In this document: positions 1 through 14,217 of the stretch, piece after piece
Position numbering within the stretch: the first letter of the stretch is position 1
How the letters are laid out: the number at the start of each line of letters is the position of its first letter
Origin: Protula sp. h YS-2021
Lineage: Eukaryota > Annelida > Polychaeta > Sabellida > Serpulidae
NCBI GenBank assembly: GCA_949752745.1
Contig: OX457026.1
Span: 31,768,411-31,832,410, forward strand
Reading direction: 5' to 3'
DNA: 64,000 nt
Translations under genes and position numbers: made by a program
Notes under the pieces: model-generated
Seen by the model: the letters and a program-made list of their open reading frames with translations, nothing else
Told to the model about the DNA's origin: nothing
The model's database searches: none

Positions 1-443
1 AACGGCGACAATTGCAATCCCGGACAAAACGGCGACGGAGTTTTAATGCTTTAAAAGGCTTATTAAAAAGAAACAAAAAGTAACAACGTTGGCCAACACG
101 GTTTATTTAACCATCAGTGATAAATGCATTTGAACACAGTGCAGTATTTCTCCCCACGCGCCCTTTCTGCCCTCCCTAACCACCTCCTTCCTTTCACCAG
201 TCACTGTCTCAGTGATCTTCCCTCCTCCTATCCCCTCTCCTAACCATCCCTCCCATCTTCGCAACCTTCCTCCATCCCCCGGAGCTTTTTACAGCTTTTT
301 TTCAATGACGGGGACAACAGTTTTACGGGGAGCGATTGTCCTAGACCAAATCGCAAGATAAATATAACTAGAACCGCATTTCGCTAGCGAAATGTTAAAC
401 ACTTGACAAAAATTAAAAAGCAAAAATACTTCCTTCAATGGGT

Positions 444-1262
444 TATTTATTTATTCCCCACAGGTTCTCCTGTGGGGAATATATGCGATCAACTGCGTGT
501 CCGTCTTTCGGTCGATCGGTCGGTCGGTCTGTCATCAAGAGCTTGTCAACACGATAACTTAAAAACTCCTGCAAGGATTTTCATGAAACTTGGTTGTAGC
601 TTCTATGGGAGCAAACACAGATCGGTAATGTAAATGGGCCAGGTTTGTCCAAGGAAAATGGACCGGCTGGACTTAGAAAATTTCAGCTCTTCATTGACTA
701 TTGTTAACACGATATCTCAAGAACAACTTCAAGGATTTTAATGAAACTTGGTGTGTATCTTCTGTGGGCACTAAAAAGGATCCGTATTGTCAATGCGTAA
801 GGTTGGCCCAAGGAAAATGAGCGAAATACACTTTGAAATTTATCAAATTCTGGAAATTATTCAGCATCGGAATGAGTTTGTTAACACGATATCTCAAGAA
901 CAACTGCAAGGATTTTAATGAAACCTTATGTGTATCTTCTGTGAGCGGTATTGTCAATGGATTAGGTTGGCCCAAGGAAAATGAGCCAAATGCACTTTGA
1001 AATTTACCGAATCCTGGAAATTATTCAGCATCGGAATGAGTTTGTTAACACGATATCTCAAGAACAACTGCAATAATTTTAATGAAACTTGATATGTAGC
1101 TTCTATGGGAAAAACACAGATCGGTATCGTAAATGGGCCACGTTCGTCCAAGGAAAATGCACCAACTGGACCTGGAAAATTTCAGCTCTTGATTGATTAT
1201 TGATGGCCGTGTTTAACTGATGGGGGCCTGTGGGGAATATGTAGGCTATGCACACTGCTCTA
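444..1262. repeat. Tandem repeat, about 170 bp unit, four copies
   Basis: Units begin with TTGTTAACACGATATCTCAA-type sequence near 540, 703, 879 and 1044. The block is absent from the three other Helentron-like copies and is bracketed by CTGTGGGGAATAT at 471 and 1228, so it entered copy 1 secondarily or was lost elsewhere. Confidence 0.75.
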
Positions 1263-1424
1263 GTTTCTTGAATAATAAAAAGTATTTTACAACATGCATA
1301 CAATGGCCCCCAGCCATAAAAACTGTCGGCAATTTATGGAATATGGGGGCCATCGCGGCCCCAGCGAATTATTTAGGGGGCCATTTTCTGAAACTGGGGG
1401 CCATGGTCCCCGCCACAATTATCC

Positions 1425-1541
<117 letters not shown>

Positions 1542-2109
1542 TTGACAAGTTCTACACAAGTCCGAAGTTTCGTTGCCCTAGGGGCCATAGTGCCAGAGTA
1601 GAAGACGACACAAAAAAATCGGACCACTGTCAAGAAAAAACTCCATAGATTGATAACTTAATACCAGCTAAATATATTAGCAAACAACACAGCTTGCAAA
1701 CAATACGTCTTATAAGCCAAGTAGTGTTTACTTTTGTTGACTCAAGGTTTTATTGACTGATCAGGCATATGCCGTATTATCTATTTACGCAGTGAGAGCT
1801 CGCACATAGCTTAGCAACTGTGTCTTCTGTGCTGGGCGTTAAATGCTCCGCATTTACTTGCAAAAAATACACTCTTTTCACATGGCGTTTTAAACAAGAA
1901 AACGAAATCGAAGGCGAAAATAAAAAGTGTCATGCACACGTTCATATCAAGTTCTACCTAATTCCCAAGTTTCGTGGCCCTAGGGCCCGTAGTGCCAGTG
2001 GAGAGATGACACAGGAAATCCGATCACTGTAAAGAAGCACAAAAAGATACCAACGGCTGCTCGCAGAACTTCATATAGTCCTTGCAAGCCAAAGGCTTGT
2101 CAAGTGTAA

Positions 2110-3761
2110 ACAAGTAAATGTAAAAATATTTCAATCTATATCACCGTTAACAAGATGTGTATAACACTTATCTTAAACCACGTCAAAAAATTAAATATTT
2201 GGGGAGCAAATTTGGTAGATTTGGTTGGACAGCGCCAAGATTATATTTTCACATATAATGATTTTGTATATTTGTCTCTTCGTGTCTTTCAAAGTATTTT
2301 AAAAGCTGCGGGTGTCTGCGATCTCAGTAAATACAAAACACTCCTGGAATCCAGTGTGAGCAGGTTTCATAGTGTGCTCCTGTAGAAACGCCCCTGATTC
2401 CGTTAACTACTCCATTGGCAACCAGAACATCCGAAAGTAAATTAATAAATTTAATCTGTTAATAAATAAAACCTGCCTAAAATTGTTTGCGTGATACAGC
2501 AAGGTCAACCGAGTTTTGCTTTTAGGAGTATAGTTAACTGCACAGTTAACCTTTGTGAATACCGAGGCAGCAGTGCTATTTTCGTGGAAACCCCAGACCG
2601 GGCTGTTATAAAGGTTGGATGTTGCACAACAACACGACGTCCCAGTAATGACAATAATTATTGTTTTCAGTAAACTGTTGCATCACATTCCTTGAGATGG
2701 AAGAAGGAGATTACGCCAAGGCAAAACAAAGTAAGAGAAGATGACCAGTAGCTATTCTGACCAATAAATACATCCCTATCTGTTAAAAGTACCTTTTCTA
2801 ATTACTTCTTCAGTAGTAATAATAAAATCGAGAAAAAAGAGTAAGCTTTATGTAGAAAACGCAGCACAGCACATCTAGTGCTTCAGCAAAACATAACTAG
2901 TAATGCAATATCTATGAAAAACATGATTAACGTTTATTATCATGGAAAATGTAAGACTTCCTGGTCAAACGAAACTATCCCAAAATGCAACACAAAGCTC
3001 AAGAAGTACACACAAGTTCGAAATGTTCGCACTTTGATTATGACTTCTATTCCTATCTTATTAATTGCATTACACCTAAAATTGTACTTTTCATCTTAAA
3101 GGAAGCATATATATGTATCAAATGTAGTTATTCAAGTGATTCTTCTAAAAAATAAAGTTGAGCGTAATCTAAGACAAAGTGCGAAAAACATTTATTTTTG
3201 ACCCGCAATTGCACCCCGTCTTCTATTTTTGAAAATTATTTGGCAGAATGGAACCAGACACCTGTATATCTTGCTCCTATTGTATCACTGCGTTCTGTAA
3301 TTGTCGCGCTTGAAAACAACATATTGCCAGTAAAAGTATTCAGCTTTTGTGGGGTGTTTTAATTTTAATCTGTTTAAAAAGCAAGTTGCTCAAGTATGAT
3401 CAAGTGAAAATTAAATGTGAGTATTAAATTAAAATATCACATCAAAACATCTCAGATTGACAGTCGAGAATATGCTGACATTTACTGTTAAGTAAATACA
3501 TGTATCCACATATTCCCTGGGTGTAGGACAATTAAGCGGCATTCGGAAACAGAGCTGGTTCAGGGATTATAATCACAGCCGGGGAAGGTTTGAGAGATAA
3601 AGCGCAAACAGTGCTCTGATGCATGACCTGATGAATATAAATAGGGCAGTAATAGGAGTAAAAATCAAAACAACACCAAAAACCAAATTTGTCTTTGAAA
3701 AAAAAAAAAAAAAAAACAAATCACTAATGGCAGTAATTACCTCCCAAAAGGATATGCAAAA
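2110..3761. other. No gene seen
   Basis: AT-rich sequence between two Helentron-like copies. A poly-A run at 3700-3716 is the only simple tract; no splice-bounded open frame or inverted termini were found. Confidence 0.5.
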
Positions 3762-4396
3762 CTAGAACCGCATTTCGCTAGCGAAATGCTAAACACTTGA
3801 CAAAAATTAAAACGCAAAAATACTTCCTTCAGTGGGTTATTTCTTGAATAATATAGAGTATTTTACAACGTGCATACAGTGTGTTATACAACTATGTACA
3901 GAGCTTATGGTACAGCATGTATGGTACAGCATGCATGGTACAGCATGCGGCTTATAATATTCTAAAAAATCGGATCACTGTCAAGAAAAAACTCCGTAGG
4001 TTGATAACTTAATACCAACTAAATATATTAGCAAACAACACAGCTTGAATACGTCTTATAAGACGAGTAGTGTTTGTTTTTTGTTGACTTCAGGTTTGAT
4101 TGACTGATCAGGCATACGCTGTGTTGTCTGTTTATGCAGTGAGAGCTCGCACAAAGCTGACCAACTGTGTGGTGTTCTGTGTTATACGTTAAATGCAAAC
4201 GAAATCGAACACGAAAATAAAGAGTGACATGCAAACGTTCAGATCAAGCTCTTCATAAGTCCCAAGTTTTATGGTTCTAGTTCCCATAGTGTCAGGGAAG
4301 AAGACACAAAAAATCCGAAAACTGTCAAGAAAAAAAAACCTCTGCTCGCACAAATTCATATAACCCTTGCAGGCTAAGAGCTTGTCAAGTGTTAAA
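3762..4396 (-). mobile_element. Helentron-like element copy 2
   Basis: Ends on the minus strand with hairpin ATTTCGCTAGCGAAAT (3772-3787), GGTTCTAG and T. The other end shows AACACTTGACAAGC (4393-4380). The interior aligns with copies 1 and 4 (shared GACTGATCAGGCATA and GTGAGAGCTCGCACA). About 635 bp, no coding capacity. A short 17 bp repeat (TGGTACAGCATG type, three units, 3908-3948) lies inside. Confidence 0.75.
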
Positions 4397-5694
4397 AACT
4401 GTCACAATGGGCACACATATCTGTAGGCATATGTAGCTACCAAAAGAAAAATCAGTTGAGATGTGGACGTGCAATAACAACCGACGTGAAAAGTGACAGT
4501 AAAAGGTGACGGTAAAATGGTGAAAAGTGACAGTAAATTTAAGCGTTATTCAGTACGTCAACACTGATTGTGGACTGTATTATCATTGCTGCTGTTGAAT
4601 TGTTTCAACTCTCATTTAGAACTTCATTTAGTGAGACCCGTGCTGTTGATCAGAGAAAGCAATAAAAATGCAGAATGGTATTTTGTCTTAGTTTTCGTTC
4701 TATCCGGTAGTATTTTGTCAGGACACCATATTCCCCATATGATCAATAACTGCTTACCATATGACTAACAACTTTCAATTACATGATCAGCACATGCCAA
4801 GTGCATGGCCCACATGTTGATAATATTTTTTTATAAAACAATTGTTCATGACAAGGCATATCATACAATATGTGATGGTTATTGTATGCCTACGAGCGCT
4901 GTATCGGATGTGCTGTCCCCGAGCGCGTTTTTTTTATACATAGAATTTTTGAAATGCTCGCATCGAAACATACGGGTATCTCATGAGTTAGTAAATTTAT
5001 GTTTAACTTATGTTTACATTTCAGGCAAAACATGGCATTTAGGTTATTTTGTCGTTTATTTAGAAACAGTAAAAAATTCTCGTCATTTTAGGGATGATAA
5101 TAATTTTCTTTGAATTTGTAGATTCGGGAAAGGGAGACCCTTTTTTGGTGGGAAAATAATGTTGCGCAGCTAATAGATTCGTGATTAAACTTTGCCATTT
5201 TCCTTTATATTCTCAGTCAGATTTTGTGCGCGATCCTTACTTGTGAAATCATGTGATTCCGTGCAAAAACTGAATGATTACATTTCCGAGAAATCGTCCT
5301 ATTTAAGAGCAGTGGCCGGATTTTTTTCTTCTGGTGTATCTCGTACAGCATGGACATACAGCAGGTAGTTGTCCTCTTTTTCTTTGTTTTAACAGTGAAA
5401 ATATGCCCCCTGTATTTCTATATCGATGTGCTTGGCACTGTATGAGATATAGTCCGTAGTGTGACAAAAGGGTCATTCAGCAAGAGAACGAAAACAATAT
5501 TGTGAGAATAAATGGGGTCAAAGTCATAATACCAGCACTTCAGACTGAGATTGTAGTAATAAATGAGCATTAATTAAATTATCCTAAATACAATCCTCTT
5601 CATTTTTTTCTGTTTGTCTGTTAAATGTCTCCTGAAATGTAGCAGAGTCCCGTGAATAATAGACAACTTGCGCGTAAAGTTTACTTCTAAGTTA
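4397..5694. other. No gene seen
   Basis: Open frames of 66 and 102 codons start here but have no splice support, no recognisable motif and AT-driven composition. I see nothing else. Confidence 0.45.
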
Positions 5695-6380
5695 TTGCCG
5701 AATTTCAGATATCAAAAATTATTTAAAGGGAGCTAAGCTTTATCTGAAATTATCTATAAGAATGGAAATTTTATATTTTATATGTATGATTCAATTTTAA
5801 TTTTTATCCTTAAATTTAATCAGAGATATTTGAAATTCTATTTTGGGTATAAAAATGAAAGTATTTTATGATAATTAAAACTGTATGAAACGATTGGAAA
5901 AAATGTTGCACGCCACTCCATCAGATAATAATTCGCCCTGCCATTCAAAAGAACGGTTTACGCAATTAAGCAACAAGCTATAAGCAATTAATACAGACGG
6001 TAAACTCTAGTAAATTTCTAAAGCATTTCTATGTGAATTCCTGCAAAAAAGCACATTTTGAGAACGTTTTGATATCCAAAATTAGTTTTAAATTTTTGAT
6101 ATCGAAAATAAATTGAATTGTAAATATTTAATATATATTACCGATATCCGAACTGAATTTTAGGTATAAAAGACACATTTCAGATAACAAAATATAATTT
6201 CAGACATCTTAAAATCAATTTTAGATATCTACAAATTAACTTCAGATATAGAGATATTTTGATATATAAAATTAATTTTATATATCAGTAATTACTTTTG
6301 ATAGAAAGAAATGAATTTTAGGGATAAAAAGATTGGTTTTAGATGTCATTAAATAAAAATTGCTACAAGAAATTCGGCAA
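5695..6380. mobile_element. TA-flanked element packed with GATATC
   Basis: Termini TTGCCGAATTTC and GAAATTCGGCAA form a 12 bp inverted repeat directly flanked by TA on both sides, as expected of a Tc1/mariner-type MITE. The 686 bp interior repeats (A/T)GATATC(A/T) and related words many times and codes nothing. Confidence 0.65.
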
Positions 6381-6382
6381 TA

Positions 6383-6967
6383 ATTGTGAAAACAACATTT
6401 CATAAATAATTGCATAGATGGCTTGTGGGCGATTTTTCGGATTTTATCGCGATTTTTACCCAGTCCGGGACGACTAAAAATTGTGATTTTTCGTCAGACC
6501 ATAGGTGTCTGTATCTACTTAAAAAGGATAAAACTATAATAACATAATGAAAAATTGTCCCTAATCCGGGCTTTTTTCGGCACAGACTTCTGCGTCTCGT
6601 GGTCTGGGTGACAATAATTGTCAATTCCAAGATCTGTTATGGAAAATAAACATTCTATAGCTGCCTAAAGTGTGAAGACACGGAACTGAGGCAAATTCTC
6701 TGTAGACTAAATAATTAAAAGGTGACAAAAATGACTAAAATGTACCCACAGTACCGATGTGTCCTGCAAGTTGTTCAAGAAGCTCTCACTCGAAGCTTTG
6801 GGATAGGGAGGGGGGTTGCACTTGGTAGCATATGTGTTACCATGAGTCTCCAAAGAAAAAAAGGCTGAGGAGGGGAGTCGTTTCGGGTCATCAGGAGTGG
6901 CATTTTTTTAAAGGATATAGGAAGGGCTATGTTCATTCAGTGTCCCTCATTTTCCACAAAAAATGGC
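6383..6967. other. No gene seen
   Basis: No supported feature; a minus-strand frame at 6400-6630 lacks motifs or splice sites. Confidence 0.45.
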
Positions 6968-7059
6968 GTGTCGTTCGATGATTGCAGTGACGTACTTTCT
7001 AGCGGCGCATGTACTCATGTTATTTGTTGGCAAGCGGAACTAAAAAATGCAGATATACA

Positions 7060-7412
7060 CTGCTTAATGCAAATGTCTGTGACTGCAGTTAATGTAAATG
7101 TCTGTGACTGCAGTTAATGTAAGTGTCTGTGACTGCAGTCAGTGTAAGTGCCTGTGACTGCCGTCAATGTAAGTGTCTGTGATTGCAGTTAATGTAAGTG
7201 TCTGTGACTGCAGTCAGTGTAAGTGTCTGTGACTGCAGTTAATGGAAGTGTCTGTGACTGCAGTCAATGGAAGTGTCTGTGACTGCAGTCAATGTATATG
7301 TCTGTGACTGCAGTTAATGTAAGTGTTTGTAACTGCAATCAATGTAAGTGTCTGTGACTTCAGTCGATGTAAATGTTTGTGACTGCAGTCAATGTAAGTG
7401 TCGTTCTATGAC
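7060..7412. repeat. 24 bp minisatellite
   Basis: About 14 units of TGTAAGTGTCTGTGACTGCA plus four to five bases. A direct repeat of about 48 bp with the core TCTAGCGG brackets the array (6968-7016 and 7398-7446). Confidence 0.85.
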
Positions 7413-7446
7413 TGCAGTAACGTGCGTTCTAGCGGTGCATGTATTC

Positions 7447-8833
7447 ACAAACATTTAATTTGGTGGAAAATTTTCTTTTAAAATCACATTTGACATTCCG
7501 CATTTGATTAGAAAGGATATTTTTTTAATTTGGTTCTCCGTATCATGGATACACACAGTAGCCAATTTGTACGTGAGTGCCCCCCCCCCCCACTCCTCTC
7601 TCCGAGGTTCTTTCGACCATGCGTAATACTTGAAGTTCTTTCACAGAGAGAAGTTGGTCTTACAGTTGTAGTTAAAATCAATTATTTTTATTACTGTTTT
7701 ATTACTATGTGGACGTGTTGAACTTGGAAAGACTAGATCTAAACTTCTGAAAGACAGTGATTTACGAAACAGCCAAACAAGAACGAGTCTGAATCTTTAC
7801 GCGGAGTAGAATAAATGTCGAAAAATCTGGAATATTAAAAAATGATGTGAGACACGGCACTTAAAGGGAGTATGGTATATGTCAAAGAAAGTGTGACTTT
7901 ATAACGCACTGGTAAGACTTCAAGTTTCATTTCAGCTTTTAAATTTTGATTCGCTGAATATCGTCAGTGATACAAGAGTAACAATAGTGTTAATTGTCTT
8001 AAATTGTTGTTAGAATAGTATTTCTGCTGCTGACCACATAAAAATTGTAGCATTCTACATTCAAAATATCCCGGGGTCATCCATAAAGTACGTACCCTAC
8101 GAAAGGAAGGTAGGGTGAGGGAGGGGTGGGGGGGGGGGGGGTTCACGGGCATGCGTGCGTTTGTGTTGCAGTTAGTGGGAAGGGGAGGGGGTGAGAAAGA
8201 TTTGCTTTTAGTGTTCGTACCAAATAAGTTGACAGAATAACAGTTTAAATGGAGTTGGGAAAAGACAAAATAAAACGAGGTTAAGCCGCAAGCTAAAAAT
8301 ACAGAATTTGGAAAAAAGCAAAGCCGGTCCAAATAAAATTATAATAATCAATAATTTCCTGGATGTTTTCAAAAATGCATTAATCGTTCCAAAATTTCGC
8401 TTTTATAGATAGAAGATGATTTAATCTAGTCCATGACATCGTTTAATGCATTTTGCAAAGTGTCAATAATTTTAGAAATATTAAATCTATTATAGTATCT
8501 TCAATACAACCTTGTTGCGGTGCACCTGGCAGTGTTCCGTTCTTACGTTACCTTACAATTAGAGAATCGCGTTTCCTGATATTTCGGTATTTTTTATTCA
8601 TTGAATGGTTTCAAATTATATACCCTGTGTACGCATAACGATTGATTTCCTTTGCTGTGAAACAAAATAAGGTGACGGGTTGTTAGTTGCATGACAAAGG
8701 TCATATTGTATCTAAGACCGACAACATCTCACTGATCTATCGGCAAAAATGAAAACGTGTTTGTTGAGACTGAAAGAAATCCCCTAGACACCAATAGCAA
8801 CAACAATAAACCAACAATCAAAGCCAACCATAA

Positions 8834-8865
<32 letters not shown>

Positions 8866-10559
8866 GAATAAATGAATAAACACTAAAGTTTATTCTTTAA
8901 AAGCACTCCCAAAAATTAATATACAGCTGGTCTTAAACTTGAAACAGAATTTGTCACATCTGACTCACCCAAAAGCCTACAGATAAAGTGTAATTAATTA
9001 TTATTACCATTGTTGTGATAACCTAGTTTTGTGGGTTTACTAAAATGTTACGTGATGACATTCTCAATGAACTGGAGTAGTTCTAATCTAGACGTAACTG
9101 ACAGGAGCAGTGGTTTATAATTAATCAACGTACGGTTCAGTTCAATCAGTTATTACCTTATTCTGTTCTCTTAGCCCAAAATCCTGACATACTTCAAGCC
9201 GTATGCTGTATAAATGAAATCATGCGTTGATTACAAGAAGCATATGGTCTATGCTTTTAGTGTGACCATATTCGAATAAGCTGTGATTATGCGTCTTAAG
9301 CTTTTGTGTCTTAAACTTTTAAATTTGAAAGAAAATCACGTAACAAATTATATAGTCAACAAAGGTTTTTACTACGCTGCACCCCCCCCCCCCCATATGT
9401 TAGATTATATCCTGGTAGATGTGAGCACACGAAGCACTGGTTGTGACTCACCGGAGTTCTAACTAACTTGCATTCTGACATATTTTATTATCAATGCGTG
9501 AGATACTTTGGTACATTAACAGTGATTTGTATGCCTCGTAAACTTGGGCCTCAAGTGACATATGGCGGACTTCAAATGAGAAAAAGCAGGCCTGAAACGA
9601 AAAAGCCGGGTCTCGAATCACATTGACTCCCCAGCAAAGCGACGTGATTGGTGCATTAACACGACGTCACTTTTAGGCCACTTCGGCAACATTTATTTCT
9701 GTGCCGTGTTGTGACGTCGCTTTAAAGGCGACAAAGTATCTACTGGACGACCAATTGACGTCGGAGCAACATATTTGGGCGACCAAATATCTACGGGGAT
9801 ATACATTCACTTCAGCTGTCTGTGCGGAGTAAAAATGGAAATGCTTATGTACATTGTGCTTCACAAAGAGGGCTATAACGGTCAGCTGCCTTATAATGCC
9901 CTCAGAATAGCTAAAACACTCGGCAACAGAACAACTTTAGTTACAATTTAAGCTTTCAACTTCATGTATAAGTATCTGGTTTCATGTGATATGATGACAC
10001 TTCGCATGTAACAATGGAAAACACAAACTACCGAAATGTCATTAGATAAGAAAGAACATGGATCGAAAACTAACCACAGAAAGTTCCCGTTGTTTCATTG
10101 TGGAAACGTAGGGTTAGTTTCTTTTTTTTTTATAATTCGAAGGTTTTTTATTTTTAACTGATAATCGACTGCTAACACTTTGAATAAAATACTACTACTA
10201 ATAACAGTAATAATAATAATGATTATTCCAGCACACTTCATGAAAGTGACATACTGGTGGCGGCTTTTGCCGTTGTATGACCCTCATCCACCTTCCACGA
10301 CCTTACCCCAAAAAGGAAAAGCATCGGATATGTACTGGGGTCTGAATTTCTTCCAGTCAACTAAATCTGTCCTTGTTGTTTCAGGTGAATACAATATCAA
10401 ATAATTTCTACAAAGAAGGATATTTTAGTGGAATTGCTGCATTTTAGAAAAATCGTTAGAGATGGGCCAAATATGGAGTGTAAGTAAAAAATAGATTTGA
10501 ACTTAGTCTGATTACTTTGATGTTTGATTTTGCAGTTTTATTAGTTTTCTGTTAGAAAA
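7447..10559. other. Gene-free AT-rich stretch
   Basis: Contains C/G homopolymer runs at 7580-7590, 8127-8140 and 9382-9394, an (AAT)n tract at 8833-8863, and a CRE-like, hairpin-rich patch at 9640-9770 (several GACGTC). No splice-bounded coding exon was recognised. Confidence 0.45.
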
Positions 10560-11530
10560 TCAACTTTATGAAAATCCGAAAAAGCTATAAATCAGACCTT
10601 GACCTTGGTTGGATTTGCAGACAAGACTTACACATAATTCCCACTTGCAGACTCCGTTTGCAACTGGGTATAAGTTTGTAATTTTTCTGGAAGTTTCTGC
10701 CTTTTTTAAATTTTTTTCTTCTCTTTTTTCCGTTTGAATGGGTTCCAGAAAACTCCTTTTTTTTAGAGTTTTTGACAGAGGTAGATGACATTTGGCACAC
10801 CTGTAGGGGGTGTCGATGTCTCGGTGAATCCGCAATTTTTTTTTACCTTAAAGGTCAAGGTCAAATTGAGGTCACAGTTATTTTTTCCATAAAGTGGTTT
10901 CCAGACAACTCCCCCTAGCGTATGAGTCTGCGGAACTTTACATTTGTTACACAGATAATCATCAGGTCTCGGTGAAACAGCAGTAGGGGATAGCCTACTA
11001 TTCTGAATCTTAAACTTGAGGGTCAAGGTCAAAGATCACATGACCTCATGTGCCGTTAACGATAGGCCGACTTATCTCGAAAACGGTTAGAGATAGAGCG
11101 ATTTTGAGCTCATTTTCGACCCTTTAGCCAAAACAGCCTTAGAGAAGAGGTACCTCGGTGACCTTGACCTTCTCGGTAACGGAAGTTGACTATTATCTCG
11201 AAAACGGTTAGATATAGAGCGATTTGAGCTCATTTTCAACCCTTTGGGCCTAAACAACGTTACATAAGAGTTACCTCGATGACCTTGACCTTCTTGGCCA
11301 CGGTCAAAGTCAAAATCCGGAAGTTGACTATTATCTCGAAAACAGTTAGAAATAGAGCGATTTGAGCTCATTTTCAACCCTTTGGGCCTAAACAACGTTA
11401 CATTAGGGGTACCTCGGTGACCTTGACCTTCGGAGTCGCGGTCAAAAACAGGAAGTTGACTATTATGTCGAAAACGGTTAGAGATAGAGGGATTGGGGGT
11501 TCATTTTATACCCGTTGGACCAAAGCAATG
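10560..11530. repeat. Tandem repeat, 120-138 bp unit, with many TCAAGGTCA motifs
   Basis: Four clear units start with TATCTCGAAAACRGTTAGA near 11074, 11193, 11332 and 11463; a looser upstream part shares GGTCAAGGTC words. Open frames here follow the repeat and are not genes. Confidence 0.75.
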
Positions 11531-12108
11531 AGAGAGAAGGAGTACTGTCTGAGGTTTTTAGTTATTATTTAGTGCACATATTTTCTTCAGTGGTTTCTCT
11601 AAGTGGGCCAATTCCGCTATGTAGCAGAATTCTGTCTAGTTAAGACAAAAATTCCCTTTTTCAATTCCCCTGTGATCCAGTATATAACTGGTTAATTTCA
11701 ACGTGCATAGTAAAGATTAAAATAGGTGTGATTAACTTTGGGGGTGGGGCGGGGCTGTGCGTGAATGTTTTTTCACAGGGGTACTGCTCTGATTATCTTA
11801 ATTTAAGAGGCTGATAAATGCACGCGTAATGGGACTGTTACCCTAACGCTGCCGTATCAAGCTTCTTATTTTACTGAGTTTGTATTTATTTTGAATTTGA
11901 AAAATTCAAGAAAGTTCACCTCCGAATTCTAATAACCACACGATGCCGCAAAAATGGCAGCCTTTTCTATCTGCATTATGACCTTAAATTACATGGTCGA
12001 AATCTCGTGAGCTATAAATCAAAATCATCTAGATGGAGGGAGAGAGAGGGGGAGAGGGGGAGAGTGGGAGAGGGGAACAGAGAGAGAGGAGATGTATATA
12101 TATGCATA

Positions 12109-12577
<469 letters not shown>

Positions 12578-12721
12578 TTTGCATGTGCTCCTAGCGGTAC
12601 ACCTTGTCCTGGACTGACTGCTCAAAACAAGGCTGTTCACACCCTGTTATCCTATTGTTCCCGTGAAATCGGTGAGTGCATTTAATACATACGGCCTAAT
12701 ACAAGCCTAAAAATTCTATGT

Positions 12722-13365
12722 GGTGGTAACAGGCCCAAACCCCCCCGACCGAAACCCCCCCGGCCCTAACCCCCCCGTCAAAACCCCCCCGACTAAAACC
12801 CCCCGGCGGCCTAAACCCCCCCCCCCCGACCCAAAACCCCCCGGTTCTCAGGCCTATTTCATATTTTGTAATTGCGATACATCAACGTTGTTAATTACAC
12901 TTCAAATGCCCATTGAAGAGACCACACGGCGTTTAAAATTGCAGTTTCCGAACCACTGAAGGAATTGATCATCATTATAAAAGAAACTTCATACATCCAT
13001 TGATGAAGGCACTCAGTTTTTGAAACTGCAATGGCTCTTACGATTGATGAGTGTGTACACATTAAAAACTGCAATTCATATGCCGGTTGCGAGATCAGTC
13101 GAATTTACAAATTACAATTTCTCTTGCGGTAGATGTAACTCCAAAGATATTGTACCAAGGGCATTTGTACGTAAAGCAAAAAATTCTAGCAAATGGGTAT
13201 GTTTCGTACGAGTGCGAAAAGAGGCGCCAGAACAAATTATCATTACACATTTTCTTTGAGAACGGGGGGGGGGGGGGGTTTGGGTCGGGGGGTTTAGGCC
13301 GCCGGGGGGTTTTAGTGGTCAGTGACTGCCTTTACAATCACAAAGTTCTAGAAAACATCTAAACA
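12722..13365. mobile_element. C-rich foldback element in the left arm
   Basis: C-rich terminal repeats in inverted orientation (12789-12852 against 13252-13315; common core CCCCCCGGCGGCCTAAAC) surround about 400 bp. The left terminus is a tandem of AAACCCCCCCG-type units. The right arm of the large inverted duplication lacks it, which marks it as an insertion. Confidence 0.65.
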
Positions 13366-14217
13366 AAATCACTCGAGTGCTGTGTAATATGATGAAGACA
13401 CCAGAAAACCCAGTGTCGAAAACTAACAATTAGACAATTACTTCCCCCAGAGACACACTAGCAGCCAAAGGGTCGCAAAGATGCAAACCTGTGGCCTAAT
13501 AGGTTATTATTTCATAAATTCGAGACCCTGAAAGACATCGGCTGTACCCTACACTATTTAAGCCAAAAAATTAAGAAATTTGTTTGCTTTCGAAGATTTT
13601 TTATCAATATGTCACAAAGTCAATACATGGTGAGAAAGGATTTTCAGGGTACAGCTTCAAAATTTTTGTGACGCGATTACCCAGGAGAGGCTGCTGTCAG
13701 CGAGAAGCGTCAATACCACCTGGTGGCACTGAGATGCTTGGTGGCACTGAGGTGCCTGACTATAAATTTATCATTTATTCAATTTATGCATCCAAAATAA
13801 TTATTCAGTGATACTGTTGGGGCTTTAAACAACCCCCTCCCACCGTTTCTAAAAATATCCGTTTTTCTGTTGTCGTTTTCAGAAAATAACAACATAAATA
13901 TGCATTGAAACATAAATGATCCTTGAAAAAGTTTTCCACACTTGGCTTTATCTTTAATTCTTTAAAAACCCACTAGAATAATGACAATAAATTAGGACAC
14001 ATTGGTTCAAGGGTCAGGAACCACATACAATCTTGTACAAAATGTTATTACAATCAAATTTGTAATTTCAACTGTATGAAAGTAAATAATCTTTATTTAA
14101 AATATTAATTGCGGCCGCCAAGATACAATAGAAAAAGTTGATCTTGTCAGCCAGTGTTTAAGTCCAGTCCTTCCTGTCTGATAAGCTATGTTAAAATAGA
14201 CAACGAGATTCCAGACT

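Noticed and set aside
7060..7412. CRISPR-like array
   Set aside because: Units are adjacent with no spacers; an ordinary minisatellite.
8060..8140. Conserved-looking GTCATCCATAAAGTACGTAC next to a poly-G run
   Set aside because: It looks like a dispersed-repeat end, but only one copy is in the window and no boundaries could be set.
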